Position numbers and translations under genes: made by a program
Notes under the pieces: model-generated
Seen by the model: only the letters and a program-made list of their open reading frames with translations
The model's database searches: none
What the model was told of the DNA's origin: nothing
NCBI RefSeq assembly: GCF_030294945.1
Contig: NZ_AP018448.1
Span: 2,418,001-2,482,000 of the forward strand
Direction: 5' to 3'
Length of the DNA: 64,000 nt
Source of the DNA: Streptomyces graminofaciens
GTDB lineage: Bacteria; Actinomycetota; Actinomycetes; Streptomycetales; Streptomycetaceae
Shown: positions 51,716 to 60,028 of the stretch, in pieces
Layout: each line of letters begins with the position of its first letter
Numbering within the stretch: the first letter of the stretch is position 1

Positions 51716-52120
51716 GGCCGTGGTGTCCGGCTCGGATCGGGGACGCGGTGGCGCCCGCCCCTCCGCGAGTGCCTTCCCGTACGCTGCAGGACTCGTACGT
51801 CTCTCGCTCTGGTCGCGCTGGTCGACCGTGTACGGGCCGCCCACGTAGACGGAGGCATCAATGTCCCGTCACTGGGCACGCGTGGTACCAAGCAACCGCC
51901 CCGCCTGCTCGTGGTCACCGCCCGCGGCCGTTACCCAGGCGAGCTGCTCCGGCATCAGTGCGACCCTGAGGTAGTCGTTGAAGCCCTGCTCGTTCTCGAG
52001 CACGGTGGCGGGATCAGGAGCGCGGCCCGCCAGGTCGCCGCGCCTCCAGGCGTCGTAGCCCGAGCATCCACTGCGTATGCGCGTGGACCAACCGCTCGTC
52101 GTGGGCCTCGACGGGCGACC
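51716..52120 (-). pseudogene. Relic of a third ATPase-LuxR regulator
   Basis: TPR-region sequence nearly identical to the plus-strand paralog: VLENEQGFNDYLRVALMPEQ and LAWVTAAGGDHEQAGRLLG correspond to ALENEQGFNDYVRVALMLEQ and its continuation. A shifted frame adds AAYGKALAEGRAPP. The ATPase and helix-turn-helix ends are gone and the remnant is fused to the permease relic. Recombination among the three regulator copies probably produced the deletion. Confidence 0.7.
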
Positions 52121-52479
52121 GCGTGATCGGGCTGAGGCGCGGCCACCGCGGGCCATCCTTTTCCAGGGCATGATCGCGGCACGCTTTAGTGCCGCGCACC
52201 TCGATGTTGCGGCAGTACCCGGACTACCGGCTCCGGTTCACCAAGCGAGTTCCCCGCCGTTGCCGGCTGCCGTGGCCTACCGGCGACCGGCACCCTCAGG
52301 GCGGGTGGCCTCCAGGTGCCGTGTGCAAACGATGATCGGCAGTCTTGGACGTCACCAGGGAATTCACGGCAGGCCACGCCGACCGCGGTCTCGATCTGTC
52401 GCATGGCAGAAGGACCCGCACGTGGCCCGGACCGCAGCTACACGCACTTCTATGGGATACCGCTACTGGCACCGGGGCC
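52121..52479. other. Non-coding stretch between regulator relic and intact regulator
   Basis: About 360 bases in which no gene, repeat or clear signal was recognised. Probably decayed sequence. Confidence 0.45.
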
Positions 52480-54738
52480 TCAGGTCACCGTCTGATGCAC
52501 CACCCACCAGGCCGCGATCTGCGCGCGACTGCCGAAGCTGAGTTTGTCCAGGATGCTCTGGATGTGGCCGTCGACCGTGCGCGGTGACCGTCCGAGTACG
52601 GTAGCGATCTGCTTGTTGCTCATGCCCTGGGCCACCAACGCGGCGACTTCCCGCTCCCGGGGGGTCAGCGGGCTCGAGGCGGCGGCCGGGGCAGCCGGTT
52701 CGCTGCCGGTGTCCAGGGCGAGCGCGATGGCCTGAGCGGGACCGTCAGCCGTATTCCCGGCCGCGAACGCCTTCTCGTACGCGGCCTGGCCCAGGGCCCT
52801 TACGATCTCCTGCTCGCAGCGTGCGTGATGCTCGGCCAACTGCGGGTTCGCGGAGACGGGAGTGCCGACGTCCCGCCACAAGGCACCAGCCGCGCCCAGC
52901 TGCCGTGCCGCGCGTTCGTAGTCGCCGCAGGAGGCGGTCATGCAGGCATACATTTCCAGCATCATCACGACCCCGACGTAGTCGACGAAGCCCCGCTCGA
53001 TCTCGAACGCGTCACGGGTCAGTTCCATCGCCGACTCCAGCTCACCGCGCCAGTAGGCGACAAGCGCCAGGGCCCACAGAGCGATCGCGTAGCCCCACCG
53101 GTCACCCTGCGCCTCGGCGACGGCGAGCGCCTGACGGCCGGACTCGGCCGCACGCGGATCCCTCAGGAGGGTCCGGACATTGGTCAGCTGGACCAGCGTG
53201 AGCACGGCTTCGGATCCCCTGCCCAGCGCCGCGAAGGCGGCGACCCCCTCCTCGAACAGAGGCAGGGCCTCCTTCATCCGCGCCTCGAACAGCGCGATCG
53301 TGCCGCGCAGGGTCCGGACATGAGCGCGCACCGCCGGGTCGCCCAGCCGGCCGCCGAGCTCGTCGGCCTCGTCGAGCCACCGGGCCGCCGGCGCATAGCC
53401 GCCTTGGAGCGTCGCCACCCAGGCGGCCGCCAGGAGCCCGCCCGCACGGACCGAGGTGGGTTCGGGCGCATCCGCCAGCGCCCGGTCAAGCCTGCGGTAC
53501 CCCTCGCCCAGGAAGCCGCCGACACACCAGTGGTAGCGCAGTGCGGCGGCCATCGCCAGCGTGGCCTGCGGGTCACCGGGGCAGTCCAGGGCGGCCAGCA
53601 GATCGGCGTGATCGGCGCGCAGCCGGGCCAGGGCCTGCTCCTGGCCCGGGCCGTACCAGCGGTCGGCGACGCGCTGGGCGAGAGCGAGGTGGAAGTCGCG
53701 GTGCCGCAGCCGCAGGAGGTCCTTCTCGCCGGACTCGGCGAGCCGTTCCCGGCCGTACTCGCGGATGGTCTCCAGCAGACGGTAGCGGGGCAGGCCCTCG
53801 GCCTCGGCCGTCAACACGACGGACTGGCTGATCAACCGATCCAGGAGGTCCAGCACCTCCTTCGCCTCGACGCCCTCACCGGAACAGACGCCCTCGGCCG
53901 CCTCCAGGGCAAAACCCCCCGCGAAGACAGACAGCCGGTTCCACAGCAGCCGCTCGGCCGGCGAGCACAGCTCATAGCTCCACTCGATCGCCGCGCGCAG
54001 TGTCCGCTGCCGCAGCAGCGCGGTCCGGCTGCCACCGGTGAGCAGCGCGAACCGGTCCTCCAGCCGTTCCAGCACCTGTTCGACGCTCAGGGTGCGCAGC
54101 CGGGACGCGGCCAGCTCGATCGCCAGCGGCATCCCATCCAGATCGGCACACAGCCGGGAGACCGCGTCACTCGTCTCGTCGGTGATCCGGAACTCCGGAC
54201 GGACCGCGGTCGTCCGGTCCCGCAGCAGCTCGACCGCATCCTTGGGCGGCAGAGGCGGAACGGTGTAGACATGCTCGCCGACGATGCCCAGAGTCTGCCG
54301 GCTCGTCGCCAGAACACACACTTCGGCGGCGGCCGACAGCAGCCCGTTGGCCAGCTCACCGCAGGCATCGACCAGATGTTCGCAGTTGTCCAGCACGACC
54401 AGCGCCCGGCGCCCGGCCAGACGCACCGCAAGCTGCTCCAGTGCAGGCCGGGAGCCCAGGTCCGGCACACCGAGCGCCGTCGCCGCCGTGCTCACCACCG
54501 CCGACGGCTCCCGCACGGCAGCCAGATCAACGAGCCACACCCCGTCCGGGAACGCCTCCGCCGACGCCACGGCCGCCTCCAGCGCCAGCCGCGTCTTGCC
54601 GATCCCACCCACCCCGGTGAGCGTCACCAGCCGCGCCCTCCCGAGAAGCCGGCAGACCTCGGTGACCTCACGCCGCCGGCCCACGAACGTCGTGAACGCC
54701 GCGGGCAGGTTCCCCACCCGGGAAACAACGACGGTCAC
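52480..54738 (-). CDS. ATPase-LuxR (AfsR/LAL-like) transcriptional regulator, intact
   Basis: A 752-residue regulator. Walker A TLTGVGGIGKTRLALEAA (residues about 39-56), VVLDNCEHLVDACGELANG (Walker B region), a winged-helix/TPR middle section, and a C-terminal LuxR domain (LTPREREVAALVAQGMSNKQ, IATVLGRSPRTVDGHIQSIL). Such proteins are ATP-dependent activators in Streptomyces, often for secreted enzymes or secondary metabolism. GTG start behind GGAGGCGAGGGAC. It faces the RIP-pectinesterase region and has a frameshifted paralog and a relic beside it, so it may be the surviving regulator of that locus (inference). Confidence 0.88.
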   Translation of the reverse strand: MTVVVSRVGNLPAAFTTFVGRRREVTEVCRLLGRARLVTLTGVGGIGKTRLALEAAVASAEAFPDGVWLVDLAAVREPSAVVSTAATALGVPDLGSRPALEQLAVRLAGRRALVVLDNCEHLVDACGELANGLLSAAAEVCVLATSRQTLGIVGEHVYTVPPLPPKDAVELLRDRTTAVRPEFRITDETSDAVSRLCADLDGMPLAIELAASRLRTLSVEQVLERLEDRFALLTGGSRTALLRQRTLRAAIEWSYELCSPAERLLWNRLSVFAGGFALEAAEGVCSGEGVEAKEVLDLLDRLISQSVVLTAEAEGLPRYRLLETIREYGRERLAESGEKDLLRLRHRDFHLALAQRVADRWYGPGQEQALARLRADHADLLAALDCPGDPQATLAMAAALRYHWCVGGFLGEGYRRLDRALADAPEPTSVRAGGLLAAAWVATLQGGYAPAARWLDEADELGGRLGDPAVRAHVRTLRGTIALFEARMKEALPLFEEGVAAFAALGRGSEAVLTLVQLTNVRTLLRDPRAAESGRQALAVAEAQGDRWGYAIALWALALVAYWRGELESAMELTRDAFEIERGFVDYVGVVMMLEMYACMTASCGDYERAARQLGAAGALWRDVGTPVSANPQLAEHHARCEQEIVRALGQAAYEKAFAAGNTADGPAQAIALALDTGSEPAAPAAASSPLTPREREVAALVAQGMSNKQIATVLGRSPRTVDGHIQSILDKLSFGSRAQIAAWWVVHQTVT

Positions 54739-55067
54739 GTCCCTCGCCTCCCTCCGCTGAGCCGCGCGTCAGAACGCCCACTCGACTTGCCGGCCGGCGC
54801 CCACCCCGCGGGCCGCCTGTACAGAGGCGCACGAGTTATCACGGCTGAGCAGCAGCCGGCGCACGCACACCCTCGACGACCACGGCGGCGCGCGCCGATG
54901 GGCACCGCTGCCCTCGGGCACCCGTCGCCCGTCACCGGGCAAGGCAGGGACAATCCTGCCGGCAGAGGTTACCGTTTCATATGATCAATACCATAACGTG
55001 ACATATCCGGTTCGGCGTTTGAGCTGCGGTCCTCGTCCACCCTCGCCCAGCCATGAGTCAGCTCCGC
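54739..55067. other. Upstream region of the intact ATPase-LuxR gene
   Basis: About 330 bases without a gene. It includes an AT-rich patch near 54976-55008 (CATATGATCAATACCATAAC), unusual in this GC-rich DNA, which may be the promoter or a recombination scar. Confidence 0.45.
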
Positions 55068-56324
55068 TCACGTGGAGACGCGCAGAGTGGCTTCACCGCC
55101 CCGTACGCAGCTGAGGGGCCAGATGCGCTGCTTGCCCGGCGAGAGAATGCCGGACGGGTCCAGCGCGTCCTTGATCCTTTCCACCATGGCCATGTGGGAG
55201 TGGTCGTCGAAGTCGAACCGCTCCGCCACGAGGTTCATGAACGCGGGGTGGGCGCGCTACTCGCCGTACCCCGGCCGGGCCGCTTCGACCACCATGTCCC
55301 GGTAGAGCTGGTTGACCGCCATCACCTGCGGCTCGTTCGCGACGTCGTAGAGGAGCAGGGAGACGTGAATGGCGTGGCGCTGGTTTAGGGGGGATCGTGG
55401 AGGCGAAGGAGAGTTGACCGCCGGTGTCGGTGCCGTACCACTTGAGTACGTCCAGGATCGTCTCGTCGGGTACGCCCGCCATCACATGTGCCTTCTGGTC
55501 GGTCGGGGCGGGGCGGGGCTGCCGGGCTTCACCTCCTCAGGGTTGATGGAGTTGCCGACGATCTCGGCGTCGGGGATGGATGCGATCGCCGTGCGGATGC
55601 GCTCGAAGTCACGCTCGACGACCTCCCGGTCGCCGTACAGAGCGAAACGGATATTCCACGTATCACGGAGAGCGGACAGTACAGCATCGGCCAGTTGCTG
55701 ACCGTGCGGTCGACCATGAACGGTCGGAACGCCTCGACCAGGGCTTCCAGGTCAATGTCCCGGCGCACCTTGATCTCGCAGTCCTTGAAGGCGTCGGGCT
55801 GCGGCATCAGCCAGTAGCCCATCTTCGTGACAATGCCCATGTTGGACTGCATGAAAAGGCTGTCCGTGCTCGGGCCGAAGCCGCGTTCGGACAGGTGCCA
55901 GGTCTTGCTGCCCGTCATCGCGCCCGTACCGGTCCGCACCACCGAACCGTCCGCGAGGACGACCTCCATGCCGCACTGGGCCGCCAGGTGATCGGAGTAC
56001 AGGGTGAAGCCGTTGCCGTGCTCAAGGGTGTTGCCGATGACGCTGCCCCAGCTCAGGTCAGGGATGTCCACCCAGAGCTTCTTGCCCGATGCCTGTACGG
56101 CCTCGTAGAGGTCCTTGAAGGACACGCCTGGTTCCACGACCGCGTAGGCGAGGTCCTCGTCGATCTCCAGCACCCGGTTCATCCGGTGAGTACGTGCTCC
56201 GGGCCCAGCGCATCGCGCCAGCGGGCCGGAGCCGTCCACAGGTCCCCGGACGCAGTGTTGAGTTTCCCCCGCTGTGCGGGAGTGGCTGACTAGCTGGTCA
56301 GGGCGGGTTGACGTGGTTTCAGGT

Positions 56325-57209
56325 TCACTGGTTCGGCCGCTGCCTGTCGGCGTAGTGCTTCTCTTCGAACTCGATGGGGCTGAGATAGCCGAGCCGTTTT
56401 TGGATGCGGCGGGGGTTATAGAAGCCGTCGATGTACTCGAAGAGCGCGAGATTCGCCTCGGCTCTGGTGTCGAAGGTCCGTCCGCGGATGCACTCGGTCT
56501 TGATCAGCATCCACAGGTTCTCCGCCAGGGCATTGTCGAAGGAGTCGCCGACCGAGCCCATGGACGCCTGAACTCCTGCTCTGACCAGGCGTGTTGTGAG
56601 CTTGATGGATGTGTATTGCGTGCCGTGGTCGGCATGGTGGACGAGTTCGCCGGGGGCGACCTCGCGGCTGGCCAGCGCGTACTCGAGCGAAGTGAGGACC
56701 AGGTCGGCGTCCGCGCGGGCGGAGGTCTCCCAGGCCACGACTCTGCGGGAGAAGGCGTCGCGGATCGCCGACAGCCACAGCGGTCCCTCCAGGGTGGGGA
56801 TCATGGTCAGGTCGGTGACCCACAGCCGGTTCGGCGCGGGTGCCGTGAAGTCGCGTTGCACCAGGTCAGGGGCGAGGTCGGCGTCTGGGTCGCGGCGGGT
56901 GAAGCCTTTGCTCCGGCGGGGGCTGATCCCGGCCAGGCCGGCCTGGCGCATGAGCCGCTCGACCCGCTTGCGGCCGACGTGGACGCCCTCGCGCTTCAGG
57001 ACGGCATGGACCCTGGGCGATCCGTAGATCCCGCCGGAGTCCTGGTGGATCTGCCGGATCTGCCCGGTCAGCTCGGTGTCCTGGCGGCGACGTTCACAGG
57101 GTTCGGTCTCGGACCGGCGCCAGCGGTAGTAGGTGGAGGAGGGGATGTGCAGTTCCCGCAGTACGGGCTCGACCCCCAGGTGCGGGTGTTCGTCAAGGAG
57201 CGCTCTCAC
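56325..57209 (-). CDS. IS3-type transposase OrfB (DDE integrase domain)
   Basis: Integrase-like half of the transposase. HTH_21 region IPSSTYYRWRRSETEPCERR, first Asp in NRLWVTDLTMIPTLEG, second in VHHADHGTQYTS, Glu in GDSFDNALAENLWMLIKTEC, and the closing YNPRRIQKRLGYLSPIEFEE. The whole catalytic triad is present. Normally made as an OrfAB fusion through a minus-one frameshift on the T-run at 57239-57245. Confidence 0.9.
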   Translation of the reverse strand: MRALLDEHPHLGVEPVLRELHIPSSTYYRWRRSETEPCERRRQDTELTGQIRQIHQDSGGIYGSPRVHAVLKREGVHVGRKRVERLMRQAGLAGISPRRSKGFTRRDPDADLAPDLVQRDFTAPAPNRLWVTDLTMIPTLEGPLWLSAIRDAFSRRVVAWETSARADADLVLTSLEYALASREVAPGELVHHADHGTQYTSIKLTTRLVRAGVQASMGSVGDSFDNALAENLWMLIKTECIRGRTFDTRAEANLALFEYIDGFYNPRRIQKRLGYLSPIEFEEKHYADRQRPNQ

Positions 57210-57508
57210 CTGGACCGGGTCGGATCGAGCTGCGCGGCGAAAAAAGCCGAGGCCGTCCGCAGGACCTCGTTCGCCCGGCGCAGGTCGCGCACCTCGCGCC
57301 GCAGCTGGGCGAGCTCGTTCTTCTCCTCGGTGGTGAGCAGGTCGTCCCGCTCGTCGGCCTCGGCCTGCCAGATCCAGTTCCGCAGGGCTTCGTGATGCAC
57401 GCCGAGTTCCTCGGCCATGCGGCGGATCACGGGTTTCGGCTCGGCTGTCCGGTACATCCGCACCGCACGCTCACGCAACTCCAGCGGGTACTTCCTCGGG
57501 GCAGGCAT
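57206..57508 (-). CDS. IS3-type transposase OrfA
   Basis: A 100-residue helix-turn-helix and leucine-zipper protein: MPAPRKYPLELRERAVRMYR, EELGVHHEALRNWIWQAEAD and the coiled coil KNELAQLRREVRDLRRANEV. ATG chosen behind AGAGGAGCCCAGACG. At FFAAQLD the coding strand has T TTT TTC, a slip site that would fuse it to OrfB. Confidence 0.9.
   Translation of the reverse strand: MPAPRKYPLELRERAVRMYRTAEPKPVIRRMAEELGVHHEALRNWIWQAEADERDDLLTTEEKNELAQLRREVRDLRRANEVLRTASAFFAAQLDPTRSR
57239..57245 (-). other. Frameshift site of the IS3-family element
   Basis: T TTT TTC G on the coding strand near the end of OrfA. A minus-one slip here leads into the OrfB frame (SDPVQVRALLDEHPHLG). Confidence 0.55.
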
Positions 57509-57652
57509 CGTCTGGGCTCCTCTCATGAGACCCATCTGACCTGCTGTCACCTTTCCCCGCATCTCGGGGGAACCTCATGTGCGCGGCGGTTGCCTGCTTG
57601 TTGTCGGTCTGCTCCATGTCTGTGCTCCCGGGACTCTGTCGCTGGTACGGGG

Positions 57653-58459
57653 TCACCGGGCGGCCGCGGTGGTGTAGGCCTGCGTGATGTGCTCGTGCCG
57701 CGCCGAGGTCGGCGGGAACTCCTCAGGGTGCGTGATGATGTAGAGGTCGTTGCGTCGGACCCCGTCGAGGATGATCCGGGCGGCTTCGTCCGCCTCCAAC
57801 CGGTTGCCCGGTGGCAGGTGGTCGTCGTTGCTCCCGCGCGGCGCGCCGCCCTGTGGCCCGGGCCGCTTCAGCGCGTTCTCACCGATGTTCGACTTCACCT
57901 GTGCCGGTGTCAGCACGGACAGACCCACCGAACCGCCCTCTGCTGCCAGTTCGGCCCGGATGGCCTCGGTCAGGGCGACGACGGCGTACTTGGATGCCGA
58001 ACAGGCGCTCGTACCAGGCCCGGCCACGAGTCCGGCCATCGAGGCGGTGTTCACCATGTGGGCACCGGCGGGGTTGGCCTTCAGCAAGGGGAGGAACGCC
58101 TACATGCCGTTCACGACACCGTGGACGTTGATGTCGAGGACCTAGCGGAAGTCGTCGTGCGTCAGCTCGTCGAACGGCGCGAGCGGTCCGACCCCCGCGT
58201 TGTCCGCCACGAAGTCAACACGTCCGAACTCGCCGACGGTCCAGTCGGCCAACTGCTGTACGGCGGCGGCGCGGACGTCGACGACGTAGGACGTCGCGCC
58301 GATGTCCTTGGCGGTCGTCGCGAGGAGGTCCGCGTCGTTGTCCGCGATGACGGCCGTGGCTCCTTCGGCCACGAGTCGTGCTGCCAGTGCCTTGCCGATT
58401 CCGGACGCTCCGCCCGTCACGACGGCAACGCGCCCGCTGAAATCACTGAATCCAGCCAT
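57653..58459 (-). pseudogene. Short-chain dehydrogenase with two amber stop codons
   Basis: A 268-codon SDR gene whose only faults are two TAG codons, 14 codons apart (58142-58144 and 58100-58102). NAD motif VAVVTGGASGIGKALAARLV, DNAGVGPLAPFDELTHDDFR-stop-VLDINVHGVVNGM-stop-AFLPLLKA, then the Ser/Tyr/Lys active site VNTASMAGLV and CSASKYAVVALTEAIRAEL. Family relatives have Trp at the first and usually Gln, His or Met at the second. Both can arise by single transitions. Otherwise the frame, codon use and active site are perfect, so inactivation is recent. It lies in the P450 operon before the broken VAO-type gene. Confidence 0.82.
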
Positions 58460-58628
58460 ATGGAAACACCTCGGGTGTGAGTTCTACTCGTGGGAGCCGC
58501 CTCAGGGGCCGGTGGAGGCCGGTCGGCTCATGAACTCCACGCGTGGGCTGCTTCAGCTGTGGGGTGGTCTCGTCCGTATAGCCCACGCGAAGCCGACGGT
58601 TGTCGACGGCGGTTGGGTGGGGGCCAGG

Positions 58629-59780
58629 TCAGGTGGCCCGAAGCAGACGTTTGAGCTTGGCAGGCGGTGTGGGGTGGTTGACGGCCATGACCGTGTGGCG
58701 CACCTCGGCGTCGGGCCAGGCCAGAACGGCATGACCGGTCGTGAGGTCTCCGTCGAGCACGGCGGGTTTCCCGGTCGGTGCCTCGGCACCGACCATCTTC
58801 AGGTCCCAGCCGAACTGCTCGGTCCAGCCGTAGCGGGAGGGCCGGTACCTCGGCGCGTCGTCGGCGTGGAGGAGCGCGAGGGCGGCGACCCGGGCCTGTT
58901 CCACGGCGTTCGTCCAGGTCGGGATGCGCGTCCCGGCCGGACCCGAGTCCAGGTGAAGGCAGGCGGCGACATCGCCGGCCGCCACGATGCCGGGGGCCGC
59001 CCGGCAGCGCTCGTCGACGTGGACGCCGCGTCCGAGCCGTAGTCCGGAGTCGGCCAGCCACTCGACGTTCGGCACGTCTCCCGCGGCCGTCACCACCAGG
59101 TCTGCCTCGAACCGCCGACCGTCGGCCGTCGCCACAGCGCACGGGTGTGGGCTGCCGAGCAGGGTCACCTTGTCGGCCACGATCATCCGGCAGCCGACGC
59201 GCTCAGCCGATTCCCGGACCAGCGCGCCGACGTACGGGCCGATCAGTGCGTCCAGCGGCGGCACGATGTCGACGACGGTGACCCGCTTGCCGAGCTCGCA
59301 GCACGTCGACGCGATCTCCATGCCGAGGAAGCCACCGCCGACGACGAGGACGGACGAGACGTGGGACAGCCGGTCACGCAGGTCGAGACCGTCGCTCCGA
59401 GAGCGCAGGACGAGCTCCCGCGACACCGGATTTCCGAGCACTCCCAGGCGGCGGGCACGGGCACCCGAGGCGATGACCAGACCGTCGTAGGACACGTCGC
59501 CCCGGGTCGTGCGCACCACCCGGGCCCGCATGTCGAGCCCGGTGGCACGTACCCCGAGACGCAGTTCGACGCCTGAAGGCAGCGGCCCGATCTCGATGTC
59601 CTCCGGTGGCTGACGGCCCGCCAGGACGCCCTTCGACAGCGGCACCCGCGTGTAGGGCGGTACCGGCTCCTCGCTGAGCACCGTGATGTGCCCCTCGAAC
59701 CCTTCGCCGCGCAGCGTGTTGACCGCTGTGACGGCGGCGATCGAGCCGCCCACGACGACCACGTCGCGGGGCGCGGTCAC
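58629..59780 (-). CDS. Ferredoxin reductase (FAD, NAD(P)H) of the P450 system
   Basis: A 383-residue putidaredoxin-reductase-like flavoprotein. FAD motif VVVVGGSIAAVTAVNTLRG, NAD(P)H motif SVLVVGGGFLGMEIASTCCE and the second FAD motif GIVAAGDVAACLHLDSG are intact, with a C-terminal reductase domain. It passes electrons from NAD(P)H to the [3Fe-4S] ferredoxin encoded 31 bases upstream. GTG start behind GAGAGGACGTGGGCG. Confidence 0.88.
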   Translation of the reverse strand: MTAPRDVVVVGGSIAAVTAVNTLRGEGFEGHITVLSEEPVPPYTRVPLSKGVLAGRQPPEDIEIGPLPSGVELRLGVRATGLDMRARVVRTTRGDVSYDGLVIASGARARRLGVLGNPVSRELVLRSRSDGLDLRDRLSHVSSVLVVGGGFLGMEIASTCCELGKRVTVVDIVPPLDALIGPYVGALVRESAERVGCRMIVADKVTLLGSPHPCAVATADGRRFEADLVVTAAGDVPNVEWLADSGLRLGRGVHVDERCRAAPGIVAAGDVAACLHLDSGPAGTRIPTWTNAVEQARVAALALLHADDAPRYRPSRYGWTEQFGWDLKMVGAEAPTGKPAVLDGDLTTGHAVLAWPDAEVRHTVMAVNHPTPPAKLKRLLRAT

Positions 59781-59811
59781 CGCCCACGTCCTCTCAGCGC
59801 ACCGGCCTCGC

Positions 59812-60003
59812 TCATTCGACGACTCGCAGCACCGCGACGGGACAGGCCCGTGCCCCCGCCTCGGCTTTGGCGCGGAGCGCCTCGGGCAGAACGTCGTGCC
59901 GGAGCACGACGACGGCATCCTCGTCGAGGTCGTAGACCTCCGGGGCGACGTCCGCGCACAGCCCGTGCCCTTCACAGCGGGATGTGTCGGTCTGGATCCG
60001 CAT
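59812..60003 (-). CDS. [3Fe-4S] ferredoxin of the P450 system
   Basis: A 63-residue ferredoxin. Cluster cysteines are in SRCEGHGLCADVAPEVYDL (Cys10, Cys16) and RACPVAVL (Cys54); the fourth ligand position is glycine/histidine, as in 3Fe-4S types. It carries electrons from the reductase to the P450, whose gene ends 25 bases upstream. ATG start. Confidence 0.9.
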   Translation of the reverse strand: MRIQTDTSRCEGHGLCADVAPEVYDLDEDAVVVLRHDVLPEALRAKAEAGARACPVAVLRVVE

Positions 60004-60028
60004 GGTGTCTCTCCCTGTCTTCCTGTCC

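Larger units (their letters stand above)
56259..57577 (-). mobile_element. IS3-family insertion sequence
   Basis: A 1319-base element with terminal inverted repeats TGAGTTTCCCCCG / TGAGGTTCCCCCG (one mismatch; similarity extends further inwards) and TGT duplicated on both sides (56256-56258 and 57578-57580). OrfA and OrfB overlap on the minus strand. It lies inside the VAO-type gene after codon 13 of that gene. Confidence 0.88.
55068..57617 (-). pseudogene. VAO/4-cresol-dehydrogenase-type FAD oxidoreductase, interrupted by an IS3 element
   Basis: Fragments of a vanillyl-alcohol-oxidase family flavoenzyme (eugenol oxidase/4-cresol dehydrogenase type), which oxidises para-alkylphenols. The N-terminus MEQTDNKQATAAH is cut by the IS; after it comes LWTAPARWRDALGPEHVLT, joined directly to MNRVLEIDEDLAYAVVEPGV, so about 70 codons of the FAD domain are deleted. 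Then SWGSVIGNTLEHGNGF, FGPSTDSLFMQSNMGIVTKM, a frameshift to ERIRTAIASIPDAEIVGNSI, another shift, and the typical end DPSGILSPGKQRIWPL. The gene is dead several times over. It was the last gene of the P450 operon, which hints that the operon once handled 4-alkylphenols or lignin phenols. Confidence 0.8.
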
